A DNA stretch of 64,000 nt from Bradyrhizobium sp. 132 (GTDB lineage: Bacteria; Pseudomonadota; Alphaproteobacteria; Rhizobiales; Xanthobacteraceae). Shown in pieces: positions 56,725-64,000 of this stretch; position 1 is the stretch's first letter, and every line of letters begins with the position of its first letter. Below the pieces are notes generated by a model that was not told where the DNA came from, ran no database searches, and saw nothing but the letters and a program-made list of their open reading frames with translations. The position numbers and the translations under genes were made by a program. The stretch is taken from positions 98,920 through 162,919 of the forward strand of contig NZ_JADPKY010000071.1 of the NCBI RefSeq assembly GCF_023074185.1, given 5' to 3'.

Positions 56725-56758
56725 AAAAAAATCGGCCTCGCGAGGCGAGCCCGATTTT
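56725..56758 (-). terminator. rho-independent terminator of sciP
   Basis: On the minus strand AAAATCGG and CCGATTTT flank a loop that itself contains CTCGCC/GGCGAG-like pairing (GCTCGCCTCGCGAGG), followed by a run of seven T. It begins 28 bases after the sciP stop and so insulates fliF from sciP transcription. The opposite strand also has a short T-run. Confidence 0.72.
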
Positions 56759-56786
56759 CGTCAAAAGCCGCAGATTTCCGGATTGC

Positions 56787-57062
56787 CTACTGGCGGTATT
56801 GCTGGATGCGGGTGGTGCGAAGCCCCGCCAGACCGTGCTGGTCGATGGAAAACTGCCAGGAAAGGAATTCGTCTACCGTCAGGGTATAACGGCTGCAAGC
56901 CTCCTCAAGGGAGAGAAGCCCGCCACGCACAGCGGCAACGACTTCGGCCTTGCGGCGGATAACCCAGCGTTTGGTGCCGGGTGCGGGCAGATCTGCAATC
57001 GTCAGCGGACTGCCGTCCGGCCCGATGACGTATTTTACCCTCGGGCGATGGGGTTCTGTCAT
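56787..57062 (-). CDS. sciP: CtrA inhibitor SciP (DUF1153)
   Basis: 91 residues. The whole sequence is the DUF1153 pattern: RPRVKYVIGPDGSPLTIADLPAPGTKRWVIRRKAEVVAAVRGGLLSLEEACSRYTLTVDEFLSWQFSIDQHGLAGLRTTRIQQYR. WVIRRKAEVVAAV and SLEEACSRYTLTVDEFLSWQ form a trihelical DNA/CtrA-binding fold. SciP in Caulobacter blocks CtrA-dependent transcription of sciP-controlled flagellar and cell-cycle promoters in G1 and lies next to fliF there too. The start at 57062 gives the family length; seven extra codons are open upstream. Confidence 0.92.
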   Translation of the reverse strand: MTEPHRPRVKYVIGPDGSPLTIADLPAPGTKRWVIRRKAEVVAAVRGGLLSLEEACSRYTLTVDEFLSWQFSIDQHGLAGLRTTRIQQYRQ

Positions 57063-57250
57063 GGCGTACTCACAAACTCTCAACCACTGAACTCACGCCA
57101 CAACCATAGGCATCGCGGCTTAAAAATCCGCTAAGCCTAAGGCTTCAATACAATTCTCGTTGAAAATGGCTGGAACGCAGCCGTCTCGACCGGCGGGAAG
57201 GGTGCATCCAGGCAGGCCGAGGGGGTATTTTAAATACTTTACTAACGAAC

Positions 57251-57279
57251 GAGGCCTGCGCGGGGTGTCGCAAGGCCTC
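57251..57279 (-). terminator. hairpin downstream of flgD
   Basis: Minus-strand arms GAGGCCTTGCG and CGCGCAGGCCTC about 20 bases after the flgD stop. Only a weak T-containing stretch (GTTCGTTAGT) follows, so terminator function is probable but not certain. Confidence 0.45.
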
Positions 57280-57298
57280 TCAACCGTGCACCCAGGCC

Positions 57299-58009
57299 TT
57301 AATTGCTGGCCGTGGCGATGATGCTCTTCACCTGGCTCAGGGTGTAGCTGGCGCCGTCGATGGTGAGCAGCGGCGGCGACTGGGTCAGGTCGACGGACGA
57401 CACCGTGCCCTGCACCTGCGCGGCGATACCGACATTGTTGTTGGCGACATCCTTGCCCGTGGCCGAGATCGTGTACTTGCCGTCGGGCCATTGCGTGCCG
57501 TCGTTGCCCATGCCGCTCCAGGTGAACGGAACGTCGGCGCCGGCGCCGGCGGTATATTTGCCGGTGAACACGGTCTGGCCGCTGGCATTGGCGACGGTGA
57601 TGTCGACCGTCGCGTCGCTGGGCACGTTGAGATGCCAGGTCGCCGACGAATTCGTCATGGACGCCGTAGTGCCGTCAACCAGGGCGGTTTTGCCGACGAA
57701 GCCGAGCGCCTGGGTCGCCTGCGTGGTCTGTTGCAGGGTGACCAGCTGGGAGAGCGAGTCGTTGGTCTTGAGCTGCTGCTCGACGCCGGCGAACTGCACC
57801 AGCTGCTGGGTGAACTGGTTGGTGTCGAGCGGATCGAGCGGGTTCTGGTTCTGCAGCTGCGTCGTCAGCAGCGTCAGGAAGGTCTGGAAGTTGCCCGCCA
57901 GCGTCGCGCCGGTGGTCGAGCCCAGGCTCGAGCTCGACGTGGAGGATTTCGTCAGATCGGTCGTGCCGGAGACGACCGAAGGAGCGGTGGCGCCAGTCGT
58001 GGTGGTCAT
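57299..58009 (-). CDS. flgD: flagellar hook-capping protein FlgD
   Basis: 236 residues. The N-terminal signature is TLAGNFQTFLTLLTTQLQNQNPLDPLDTNQFTQQLVQFAGVEQQLKTNDSL, the classic FlgD cap motif. The C-terminal Ig-like/FLgD tandem domain contains VDITVANASGQTVFTGKYTAGAGADVPFTWSGMGNDGTQWPDGKYTISATGKD. It scaffolds hook polymerisation and is then replaced. Starts 14 bases after the fliK stop; the two share a transcript. Confidence 0.95.
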   Translation of the reverse strand: MTTTTGATAPSVVSGTTDLTKSSTSSSSLGSTTGATLAGNFQTFLTLLTTQLQNQNPLDPLDTNQFTQQLVQFAGVEQQLKTNDSLSQLVTLQQTTQATQALGFVGKTALVDGTTASMTNSSATWHLNVPSDATVDITVANASGQTVFTGKYTAGAGADVPFTWSGMGNDGTQWPDGKYTISATGKDVANNNVGIAAQVQGTVSSVDLTQSPPLLTIDGASYTLSQVKSIIATASN

Positions 58010-58022
58010 GTCTCGATACTCC

Positions 58023-59609
58023 TCACACTCTGATGTCGACGCCGCTGCTCGATCCGAGCATGCGGCCGTAGCTGCGCCCGACCGGGGCTGTGGGAACTGC
58101 TTCCTCGTCGCTGATGATCAGCCGGCGGGCATTACCGCCATTGTCGTTGTTCTGGCCGGAGTTCTGGCCCGACGAATTCTGGTCGCGCAGGCTGAAGGAC
58201 AGCCCATTGCTGCCGGTCTTGAGGCCGGCATCGTCGAGCGCGCGCTGCAATTGCGGCGCGTCCTGCCGCAGCATCTGCAGCGTCTCCGGCTTCTCGACGG
58301 TGAGATGCGAGGTGATCTGGCCGTTGCGGTCGACATTGATGCGGACATCGATGCGGCCGAGGTCGAGCGGATCGAGGCTGATGTCGAACCGGGTCTTGCC
58401 CGCGCGTGCGGCCGCCGCGATCTCGATCGGCACGCCACTGATCGGAATGGCGTTGGCATTCGCCGCGGTCGCGGTGAGCGTCGCGGTCGTGGCCGAAGTG
58501 GTATTGGTCAGCGGCGCCTGCACGGCAGAGGCTGCCAGCGCGCTGGTGTCGGTCGTGGGGACAGCGGCCTGCGTGCCCGCATGGGCATGCGGTGCTGCCG
58601 TCGCCGGTGTCGCATCGGCCGTGCGGTCGGAAGTCCCAGCCTTGGCGTCGGCCGCGTTCGCATCGATTGGCGGCTTGTCGGCTTGCGGATGCACCGCGTT
58701 GGCGGACGCTGCCGTCGCCGGAGTCTGCGCGGCGTTCGCCTTGCCGGTGTCCTGGCCGATATTGGAGACGTCGCTCCCACCTTGCGCGGTCGCGACGGCC
58801 TTGAACGAAGTTTTTGGCGTGCCCTGGTCGACGGCGGCGATCAGGCCGCCATTGGGCTTCGCATCGGTCGCGGTCGCGTCGGTCGTGGCATCGGCCAGCG
58901 TCGCCGAGGTAGCGGCATCGACCTTGGCGCCCGCGGTCTTGGCGCTCTTGTCGCCCGGCGTCGCGGTATCGGTCTTGGCGCCGGCAATCTGCGCCGCGGT
59001 GGATGCGCTGGCGGCGATGCCGGCGGCGGCGATCGTCAGCGGCGAGGAGGCGGTGCTGGCGGCCTGGTTCGCGGCCGCGTTCGGATCGAGCGGCACGACC
59101 GGCGCGGCCACCACGATGCTGGGGTCGGGCACGGCGGCCTGCGTCGGGTCAATCTGCGCGGTTGCGGCGGCATCGACAGCGGCAAGGCCATCGGTGCCGT
59201 CGGTCTTCTTATCCTTGGTGTCGTCGGACTTGTCCGCCGATTTGGCGTCGGATGTCTCGGACTTGTCCTTGGTCTTGCTATCCGCCCTGGCCGGATCGGC
59301 CGTTGTGTCGTTCTTGGTATCGTTCTTGGCCGGCGCGGAATTGTCGGTGTCGTCACTGGCCTTGCTCTGCGAGGACGGGTCGGTCGCCGAATGATCGCGC
59401 GGGCTCTTGTCCGAGGACGACGAGGAATCGGTCCGGCGCGGTGCGGTGTCCGGGGACGACGCGCTGTCGCTGATAGCTTGAGTGTTGCTGTCGACCAGCG
59501 AACCGAAGGAGTCGTTGGACGTGTCTTTCGACGCCTGCGACCGGGCAGGCTTTTGCTGCGCGCTCTGGACTTGCGCGCTTGCCGCTACATCTGACGTACG
59601 ACCGACCAC
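58023..59609 (-). CDS. fliK: FliK-like flagellar hook-length control protein
   Basis: 528 residues from a GTG start with GAGGGG 6 bases upstream; the frame is open further but overlaps the promoter. The first 390 residues are low complexity (Ala, Asp, Ser, Thr, Lys) and acidic, as expected of a secreted ruler. The C-terminal Flg_hook domain is RAGKTRFDISLDPLDLGRIDVRINVDRNGQITSHLTVEKPETLQMLRQDAPQLQRALDDAGLKTGSNGLSFSLRDQN, where L.P..LG.I.V and the L..DAP.L..AL..AGL motif are diagnostic. It measures hook length and switches export specificity. Preceded by a sigma-54 promoter. Confidence 0.88.
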   Translation of the reverse strand: MVGRTSDVAASAQVQSAQQKPARSQASKDTSNDSFGSLVDSNTQAISDSASSPDTAPRRTDSSSSSDKSPRDHSATDPSSQSKASDDTDNSAPAKNDTKNDTTADPARADSKTKDKSETSDAKSADKSDDTKDKKTDGTDGLAAVDAAATAQIDPTQAAVPDPSIVVAAPVVPLDPNAAANQAASTASSPLTIAAAGIAASASTAAQIAGAKTDTATPGDKSAKTAGAKVDAATSATLADATTDATATDAKPNGGLIAAVDQGTPKTSFKAVATAQGGSDVSNIGQDTGKANAAQTPATAASANAVHPQADKPPIDANAADAKAGTSDRTADATPATAAPHAHAGTQAAVPTTDTSALAASAVQAPLTNTTSATTATLTATAANANAIPISGVPIEIAAAARAGKTRFDISLDPLDLGRIDVRINVDRNGQITSHLTVEKPETLQMLRQDAPQLQRALDDAGLKTGSNGLSFSLRDQNSSGQNSGQNNDNGGNARRLIISDEEAVPTAPVGRSYGRMLGSSSGVDIRV

Positions 59610-59645
59610 AGGCGACCCCTCGGAAACATCTTCGGCATAAGAGAT

Positions 59646-59661
59646 AGCAAGGAGCGGGCCA
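59646..59661 (-). promoter_or_regulatory. sigma-54 promoter of fliK-flgD
   Basis: Minus-strand TGGCCCGCTCCTTGCT matches the consensus TGGCAC-N5-TTGCT, with the invariant GG and GC ten bases apart. The predicted start of transcription is about 27 bases before the fliK GTG. The sigma-54 activator FlbD is encoded 7 kb away, which supports the call. Confidence 0.75.
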
Positions 59662-59952
59662 GCCCCGCGCCTCGGTGTTTTATCAAGATAAATCAATGAT
59701 TTGAAGAATCGTCCCCGCTGCTGCAAGGCCTTTCAAAGCCCCGTCATTTCTGCCTCCCCGGCAAGAATTGCCCTAACTGGCCGCCCCCATGATTGCTTCA
59801 CCGGAAGGCCGCCTATATTAAAGAGACAGCTCTCAGCCGCTTTCGACCGGGCAAGCCGCCCTTCGGGAACCAAAGTTCCCGGGGATCGCTTATGTCCCGC
59901 CGGAAGCATCCAGCGGATCGCCCAACGCCGCCGTCACAACGCTTTAAGGCCC
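59662..59952. other. divergent intergenic region between fliK and mnmA
   Basis: About 290 bases. It should hold the FlbD binding site upstream of the sigma-54 promoter and the mnmA promoter. The open frame from 59701 into mnmA is not protein-like before 59953. Nothing else recognised. Confidence 0.4.
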
Positions 59953-61134
59953 ATGCTCAACAGTCTGGATCTCGAAGGCCGTCCTGAGGATACCAGGGTC
60001 GTCGTTGCCATGTCGGGCGGCGTCGATTCATCGACGACGGCTGCGCTTTTGAAGGCGGAAGGCTATGACGTCATCGGCATCACGCTGCAGCTCTACGACC
60101 ATGGTGCCGCGACCCACCGCAAGGGCGCCTGCTGCGCCGGCCAGGACATCCACGACGCCCGCGACGTCGCGGCCAAGCTCGGCATTCCCCATTACGTGCT
60201 CGACTACGAGGACCGCTTTCGCGAGTCCGTCATCGACAATTTCGCCGACAGCTACGCGCTCGGCGAGACGCCGGTGCCGTGCATCGAGTGCAACCGCTCG
60301 GTCAAGTTCCGCGACCTGCTCAAGACCGCGCGCGAGTTAGGGGCGACCGCGCTCGCCACCGGCCATTACGTCGCCTCGCGCCGCCGCGCGGACGGCTCGC
60401 GCGCTCTGGTGTGTGCCGCCGATGCCGATCGCGACCAGAGCTACTTCCTGTTCGCGACCACGCAGGAGCAGCTCGATTACTTGCGCTTTCCGCTCGGCGA
60501 CATGACCAAGCCTGAGACGCGCGAACTGGCGCGGCGCTTCGGTCTCGCGGTCGCCGACAAGCACGACAGCCAGGACATCTGCTTCGTGCCCACAGGGCGC
60601 TACACCGACATCATCACCCGACTGCGGCCGAACGCGATGGACCCCGGCGAGATCGTCGATCTCGACGGCCGCGTGCTCGGCCGGCATAACGGCATTGCCA
60701 ATTTCACCATCGGCCAGCGCCGCGGCCTCGGCATCGCCGCCGCCGCGCCGCTGTTCGTGGTGCGGCTGGAGGCCGCCAACCGCCGCGTCGTCGTCGGCCC
60801 GCGCGAGGCGCTGAAGATGCACCGCATCGTGCTGCGCGACGTCAACTGGATCGGCGACGGCGACATCGACCGCGCGATCGGCGCCGGCCTCGAAATGTTC
60901 GTGCGCGTGCGCTCGACCCGCAGCCCCCAGCCGGCATGGCTGCGTGGCACGAACGGCCATTACGAGGTCGAGCTCGTCGCAGGCGAAGAGGGTGTCTCGC
61001 CGGGCCAGGCCTGCGTGTTTTACGACGCGCCCTCGGGCCAGGCGCGTGTGCTCGGCGGCGGCTTTATTCAAAGCGCCGCCGCGAAGGCTGCGACCGGCAC
61101 GGCACGTCCGCTCGCCGAAGCCGTGCGCGGCTAA
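59953..61134 (+). CDS. mnmA: tRNA-specific 2-thiouridylase
   Basis: 393 residues. Thiolates U34 of tRNA-Lys, Glu and Gln with sulfur from the IscS relay. The PP-loop [15 protein letters not shown] is at 19-32. Catalytic cysteines by alignment to E. coli MnmA are Cys113 ([10 protein letters not shown]) and Cys210 ([10 protein letters not shown]). TGHYVASRR and [12 protein letters not shown] are further signatures. The alphaproteobacterial form has an extra Cys pair (KGACCAG, 60-61). Start chosen at MLNSLDLEG; the longer frame lacks similarity. Confidence 0.96.
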   Translation: MLNSLDLEGRPEDTRVVVAMSGGVDSSTTAALLKAEGYDVIGITLQLYDHGAATHRKGACCAGQDIHDARDVAAKLGIPHYVLDYEDRFRESVIDNFADSYALGETPVPCIECNRSVKFRDLLKTARELGATALATGHYVASRRRADGSRALVCAADADRDQSYFLFATTQEQLDYLRFPLGDMTKPETRELARRFGLAVADKHDSQDICFVPTGRYTDIITRLRPNAMDPGEIVDLDGRVLGRHNGIANFTIGQRRGLGIAAAAPLFVVRLEAANRRVVVGPREALKMHRIVLRDVNWIGDGDIDRAIGAGLEMFVRVRSTRSPQPAWLRGTNGHYEVELVAGEEGVSPGQACVFYDAPSGQARVLGGGFIQSAAAKAATGTARPLAEAVRG

Positions 61135-61175
61135 TCCATGAAATCGGGCGGCACTCTCGCGACACCGGAAGTGCG

Positions 61176-61297
61176 CCCCCTCTCCCGCCTGCGGGAGAGG
61201 GTTGGGGAGTGGGCTCTCTCCACCCGCGATATATCGCGAGCGGATAAAGCCCTCACCCGGCGCTACGCGCCGACTTCTCCCGCAAGCGGGAGAGGTG
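61176..61297. repeat. intergenic palindrome, family 6
   Basis: CCCCCTCTCCCGCCTGCGGGAGAGGG at the left is a hairpin by itself (CTCTCCCGC and GCGGGAGAG), the centre has CCGCGATATATCGCG, and CTTCTCCCGCAAGCGGGAGAG at the right is a second hairpin. This compound repeat of CTCTCCCGC-type hairpins is common between Bradyrhizobium genes. It follows mnmA by 42 bases and probably ends its transcript. Confidence 0.75.
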
Positions 61298-61372
61298 CCA
61301 GACCGCGCGCGGGGCTGACTTCGATCTCACCAATAATCAATTCTCGATAGAGTTTGGCGTAAGGGCAGGGGC

Positions 61373-62011
61373 ATGGCAGCAGACATCTCGCGGGCCGGGG
61401 TCGAGAAGGCCTATGGCCGCTGGGCGCCGGTCTACGATCTCGTGTTCGGCAAGGTCTTTGACGCTGGCCGGCAGTCGACCATCATCGAGGCCGACCGCAT
61501 CGGCGGCCGCATCCTCGACGTCGGCGTCGGCACCGGGCTTTCGCTGTCGGACTATGCGCGCACCACAAAGATCTGCGGAGTCGACATTTCCGAGCCGATG
61601 CTGCGCAAGGCGCAATCGCGCGTGCGTGCGCTGCGCTTGAGCAATGTCGAGGTGCTCTCGGTGATGGATGCGAAGAATCTCGCCTTCCCCGAAAACTTCT
61701 TCGACGCGGTGGTCGCGCAATATGTCATTACCGCCGTGCCCGATCCCGAAGGCACGCTCGACGAGTTCGTGCGCGTCTTGAAGCCCGGCGGCGAGCTGAT
61801 CCTCGTCAACCACATCGGGGCGGAAACGGGTTTTCGCAAACTCTCCGAACTCGCGTTTGCCCCGCTCGCCCGCCGTCTCGGCTGGCGTCCGGAATTTCCG
61901 TGGCAGCGACTGGTCGACTGGGCCGCAAAACACGGCGGCGTTACGCTGGCCGAGCGCCGCCCGATGCCGCCGATGGGACACTTTTCGCTGATCCGCTACC
62001 TCAAATCGTAA
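61373..62011 (+). CDS. SAM-dependent methyltransferase, possibly phosphatidylethanolamine N-methyltransferase
   Basis: 212 residues, class I methyltransferase. Motif I is ILDVGVGTGLSLSDYA (about 48-63), motif II ICGVDISEPMLRKAQ, and FDAVVAQYVITAVPDPEGTLDEFVRVLKPGGELILVNHIGAE is motif III/IV. The N-terminus GVEKAYGRWAPVYDLVFGKVFDAGRQ resembles the Rhodobacter-type PmtA/PmtX enzymes, which convert phosphatidylethanolamine to phosphatidylcholine. A UbiE/COQ5-like role is the alternative. No partner genes are adjacent. Confidence is high for the class and moderate for the lipid substrate. Confidence 0.82.
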   Translation: MAADISRAGVEKAYGRWAPVYDLVFGKVFDAGRQSTIIEADRIGGRILDVGVGTGLSLSDYARTTKICGVDISEPMLRKAQSRVRALRLSNVEVLSVMDAKNLAFPENFFDAVVAQYVITAVPDPEGTLDEFVRVLKPGGELILVNHIGAETGFRKLSELAFAPLARRLGWRPEFPWQRLVDWAAKHGGVTLAERRPMPPMGHFSLIRYLKS

Positions 62012-62056
62012 TGTTCGGGGTGGGAACAGGGCGCACATCCCGCGCGTTTTCCGCCC

Positions 62057-62413
62057 ATGCGCACGACATCAAACATCATTCTGGCCAGCCTCCTGATCGC
62101 CGCCTCCGGCAGCGCGATCGCGCAGGCCCCGCCCGCCCCGGCGACGCCGCCGCAAGCGACCGCGCCGCCATCCCCGCAGCACGCCACCAGTTGCACGCCG
62201 CAGGATCGCCCCAACCGCCAGGCCGACGGCACCACCACGGGCCAGTCCCGGGAACCGCTCGGCGACAAGCTCGCCAAATCGGACGGCGTGCTCTGCCCGC
62301 CCTCCGGCGTCGATCCCGAGATGCACGCGCCGGCGCCCAGCACGAACGGCGCCATGCCTGTCATCCCGCCCCCCGGCAGCCCCGGCGGTGACCCGACGGT
62401 AAGGCCGAAATAG
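62057..62413 (+). CDS. small secreted proline-rich protein
   Basis: 118 residues. Signal peptide 1-23 (RTTSNIILASLLIAASGSAI then AQA). The mature part is Pro/Ala-rich with two cysteines (SCTPQDRPNRQADG and GVLCPPSG) that could form a disulfide. It contains TTTGQSREPLGDKLAKSDGVLCPPSGVDPEMHAPAPSTNG, a segment that looks conserved by its mixed composition. Function unknown. 45 bases after the methyltransferase. Confidence 0.72.
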   Translation: MRTTSNIILASLLIAASGSAIAQAPPAPATPPQATAPPSPQHATSCTPQDRPNRQADGTTTGQSREPLGDKLAKSDGVLCPPSGVDPEMHAPAPSTNGAMPVIPPPGSPGGDPTVRPK

Positions 62414-62433
62414 GCCAATTCTGTCTCCCGATC

Positions 62434-62475
62434 TCGTCATGACCGGGCTTGTCCGGACCAGTCCGGCCATCACGG
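62434..62475. repeat. intergenic palindrome, family 5, partial copy
   Basis: CTCGTCATGACCGGGCTTGTCCGGACCAG-type sequence followed by GTCCGGCCATCACGGG; it matches the outer arms of the element at 49960-50042 with the inner part missing. The short form still makes a hairpin (CCGGGCTTGTCCGG). Confidence 0.55.
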
Positions 62476-62577
62476 GTGTGGCTGGAAATCTGGTCCCGAA
62501 ATAGGTCCAATTCGCTCCCCGAAGCGGACTTGTTCCGCCGTAGCTTCAGCAAAGGCGGAAGCTTACGCAAACGCGGA

Positions 62578-62607
62578 TTGACAGCCCGCCGCCCCCTCCC
62601 TTATATG
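62578..62607 (+). promoter_or_regulatory. sigma-70 promoter of tRNA-Met
   Basis: -35 TTGACA at 62578-62583 and -10 TATATG at 62602-62607 (or TTATAT one base earlier with the ideal 17-base spacer). It ends 45 bases before the mature tRNA start. The GC-rich stretch right after the -10 resembles a stringent discriminator. Confidence 0.65.
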
Positions 62608-62652
62608 CCGCGCGTTCGCGAGATCGGCCGTATCAGGCCCTCGCGACCCTGT

Positions 62653-62729
62653 GGCGGGGTAGCTCAGCTGGTTAGAGCACGGGAATCATAATCCTGGGGT
62701 CGGGGGTTCGAGTCCCTCTCCCGCTACCA
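62653..62729 (+). tRNA. tRNA-Met (CAU), elongator
   Basis: 77 bases including an encoded CCA. Acceptor GGCGGGG pairs with TCCCGCT (two G-U pairs), D-arm GCTC/GAGC, anticodon stem CGGGA/TCCTG with loop ATCATAA, so the anticodon CAT lies at 62687-62689, and T-arm GGGGG-TTCGAGT-CCCTC. It lacks initiator features (three G-C pairs beside the anticodon, unpaired first base) and matches the recalled elongator form of Bradyrhizobium. An Ile(CAU) identity is less likely by its body sequence. Confidence 0.93.
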
Positions 62730-63041
62730 ACGATTTTTGCATAATATCAAGAACTTGAGCGACTTTTTGCCGAACGCTCTTTTGTTCCCAAAGCGGGCTG
62801 TACAAAATCCGTACAAGCGAGCGTCGTTTTTCGACCCACGCCTTCGGGGCGGACCATCGGCTGCTATCGCAAGAAAGAACAGCGCCGGCATTGTCGAGAA
62901 GCGGCTTACGGCGCTAATCGATGAGCCGACGTCGCCGGAATTCGACGAAGCCGACCGAGCTACTGAGTAAGTGATTTCCCGCCGGCGTTAGGAGTTTGTA
63001 CCAGACGGCTCCAGGACGCGATCGGCGCTGATTTCGTCGGC
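62730..63041. other. A+T-richer region after tRNA-Met, no clear gene
   Basis: 312 bases between tRNA-Met and the decayed tRNA-Ser. A T-run directly after the tRNA probably ends its transcript. The phrase TGTACAAAATCCGTACAA near 62808 is an interrupted repeat of GTACAA. A 77-codon open frame from 62737 is not supported by a ribosome site or familiar sequence. Probably a residue of integrated DNA. Confidence 0.4.
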
Positions 63042-63131
63042 TGCGAGATGGCAGAGGATTTGAGTGCATCGCATTGGAAGCGCGGCATAGGTGCAAGCCT
63101 ATCGGGGGTTGGAATCCCTCCCTCTCCGTCA
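63042..63131 (+). pseudogene. decayed tRNA-Ser gene
   Basis: 90 bases that follow a tRNA-Ser of the GGAGAGG...GGTGCAAGCCTATC...CCTCTCCGCCA type along their length: ATGGCAGAGGATTTGAGTGC (D-arm), the long variable arm ATAGGTGCAAGCCTAT, then GGGGGTTGGAATCCCTC (T-arm) and CCTCTCCG. Defects: the 5' acceptor strand is TGCGAGA, leaving three mismatches against CCTCTCC; CCA reads TCA; TTC in the T-loop is TTG; and the last anticodon-stem pair is A-C. The anticodon position reads GGA. Probably non-functional. Confidence 0.7.
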
Positions 63132-63218
63132 TGAACCCTCCCAAGCCGCTGAAACTCCAGCTTAACCTACAAAATAGGGCTTTCCGAAAAAGTCCGGTGG
63201 TACACGCAGGTGGTCACC

Positions 63219-63757
63219 GTGAGCCGTTTTCGCATGATCGAGCCTTGGGAAAATCCCCGCAGTCGCTTCTACTGGTTTCGCCGGCGCGTCCCCGCGAAGT
63301 ACCGCAAAATTCGGCATGCCGGCCGAGATCAAGTTCTCGCTCGAGACGACGGACCGGGACGAAGCGCTTCTGCTCTGCTAGGAGCACAATCTGAGGCTCG
63401 AGAGGGAATGGCGCGCCCATCTCGTCGGCGCGCCGCCGGACGAGCTGACGAACCGGCAGATCGTGGCGCTCGCCGGGGAGTTCAACTCCGAGATGGTCGC
63501 GGCGCATGCGGAAGAGCCGGGCGCCCCGCCGCAGTGGAGGCGTTCGCTCGAGGAGATCGAACGAACGAAGCGCTTCTGGAACGGCACGCTCGGCACTAAT
63601 CTGCTTCTGCCGTACCGGCCCGAGGCGCGCCGCGGCCGCGAACGATCAGAAGGCTTGGCAGTTCGTGGAACAGGCGATCATCAAGGCGCTCAGGGATCAG
63701 GACGCCTGGCATTTCGTGGAGCGGGCGATCAAGGCGCAGAAGTCGAAGAAGGCTTGA
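63219..63757 (+). pseudogene. broken phage-type integrase (DUF6538 N-terminal part)
   Basis: Starts VSRFRMIEPWENPRSRFYWF and RRRVPAKYRK, the N-terminal arm typical of DUF6538-carrying tyrosine recombinases (W..P..G.YYFRRRVP). A frameshift near 63306 moves to FGMPAEIKFSLETTDRDEALLLC, then a TAG at 63381 interrupts it, and EHNLRLEREWRAHLVGAPPDELTNRQIVALAGEFNSEMVAAH follows in the same frame; the phrase LTNRQIVALAGE is very typical. A further frameshift near 63635 leads to AAAANDQKAWQFVEQAIIKALRDQDAWHFVERAIKAQKSKKA, which has an internal duplication. The catalytic domain is absent. Confidence 0.72.
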
Positions 63758-64000
63758 TCGCTCCCTTGCCAAGAGGTTCGACGGTCGTTCCCCTCGATGC
63801 TGAGATATGCGCACCGAAGTGCCTCTCAGGCCGAGATCAAGAAGAGCGTGGCAGTCAAGGTCTTCACGGAATGCACCAGGACGAACACCTGGTGTCCCTG
63901 CGTGTCAATCGGCTTGCAACTTTGGCTCTGACGCAATTTTGGTGCATTGGTGATCATGTAGCGCCGATCAAGCGCGCCTGAAGAAGATCGAGCTTGGCGC
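63758..64000. other. right edge, no clear gene
   Basis: About 240 bases after the integrase remnant with no recognised gene. An open frame continues from the remnant to 63981 but reads as shifted sequence. Further decayed element DNA is likely. Confidence 0.35.

Noticed and set aside
57360..59594. 744-codon open frame on the plus strand opposite flgD and fliK
   Set aside because: It is the complement of genes rich in GCN, GAC and ACC codons, gives Arg/Val/Gly-rich low-complexity sequence, and the minus strand holds well-recognised FlgD and FliK domains.
62737..62970. 77-codon gene after tRNA-Met
   Set aside because: No ribosome site, no recognised motif, and it starts inside the T-run after the tRNA; kept as unassigned intergenic DNA.
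63463..63981. 172-codon frame at the right edge as an intact gene
   Set aside because: Its first part is the middle of the broken integrase and the later part reads in the wrong frame relative to the coding-like AANDQKAWQFVEQA segment.

Overview
The window is chromosomal DNA from a GC-rich alphaproteobacterium, most likely Bradyrhizobium or a close relative. The evidence is gene content and style: a Caulobacter-type flagellar block with SciP, FlbD, FliF, FliG, FliH and FliN, many ABC and DMT transporters, DUF1153, DUF3309 and DUF4112 proteins, the exact elongator tRNA-Met form of this group, and several families of intergenic palindromes typical of Bradyrhizobium. The genus assignment is inference from recall; no database search was possible.

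Layout. 1-6250: end of a GGDEF/EAL protein, GlpD, a ParE/antitoxin pair, a spermidine/putrescine-type ABC operon without a binding protein, and a small foreign-looking gene. 6296-9497: a sugar-type ABC operon (binding protein and two permeases, no ATPase). 9705-17654: AsmA, succinyl-CoA:3-ketoacid CoA-transferase, an acetyltransferase, an AraC regulator, a FixJ-like response regulator with a degenerate receiver, and a MuiA-like protein. 17907-22368: a second sugar-type ABC operon with a D-2-hydroxyacid dehydrogenase, again without ATPase. A chemoreceptor diverges from it. The two sugar operons share an almost identical 19-bp upstream motif.

24448-35629: a Bug/TctC binding protein, two paralogous DMT exporters around a DUF1330 gene, purA, a proline-rich membrane protein, a cluster of small proteins including two related secreted Cys-repeat proteins, and msrB-msrA. 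35874-43936: a TPR-caspase fusion, a RecD-like helicase, a luciferase-like oxidoreductase with a LuxR regulator, an L,D-transpeptidase and a P450. 44307-49696: a complete sulfonate (ssu) operon with two different binding proteins, SsuD, SsuC, SsuB and a flavin reductase. 50058-51206: an M20 peptidase.

51466-59609: flagellar genes. fliF-fliG-fliH-fliN-flbD run as one minus-strand operon, sciP is a separate unit just upstream, and fliK-flgD form another unit behind a good sigma-54 promoter. Together these suggest a CtrA/SciP to FlbD/sigma-54 cascade as in Caulobacter. 59953-62413: mnmA, a SAM methyltransferase and a small secreted protein. The right edge carries tRNA-Met, a decayed tRNA-Ser and a broken phage-type integrase, which marks the scar or border of an integrated element.

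Most genes are ordinary and intact. The long open frames opposite real genes are artefacts of high GC and are left out. Start codons were chosen by ribosome-binding sites and family alignment from memory, so several differ from the longest possible frame.
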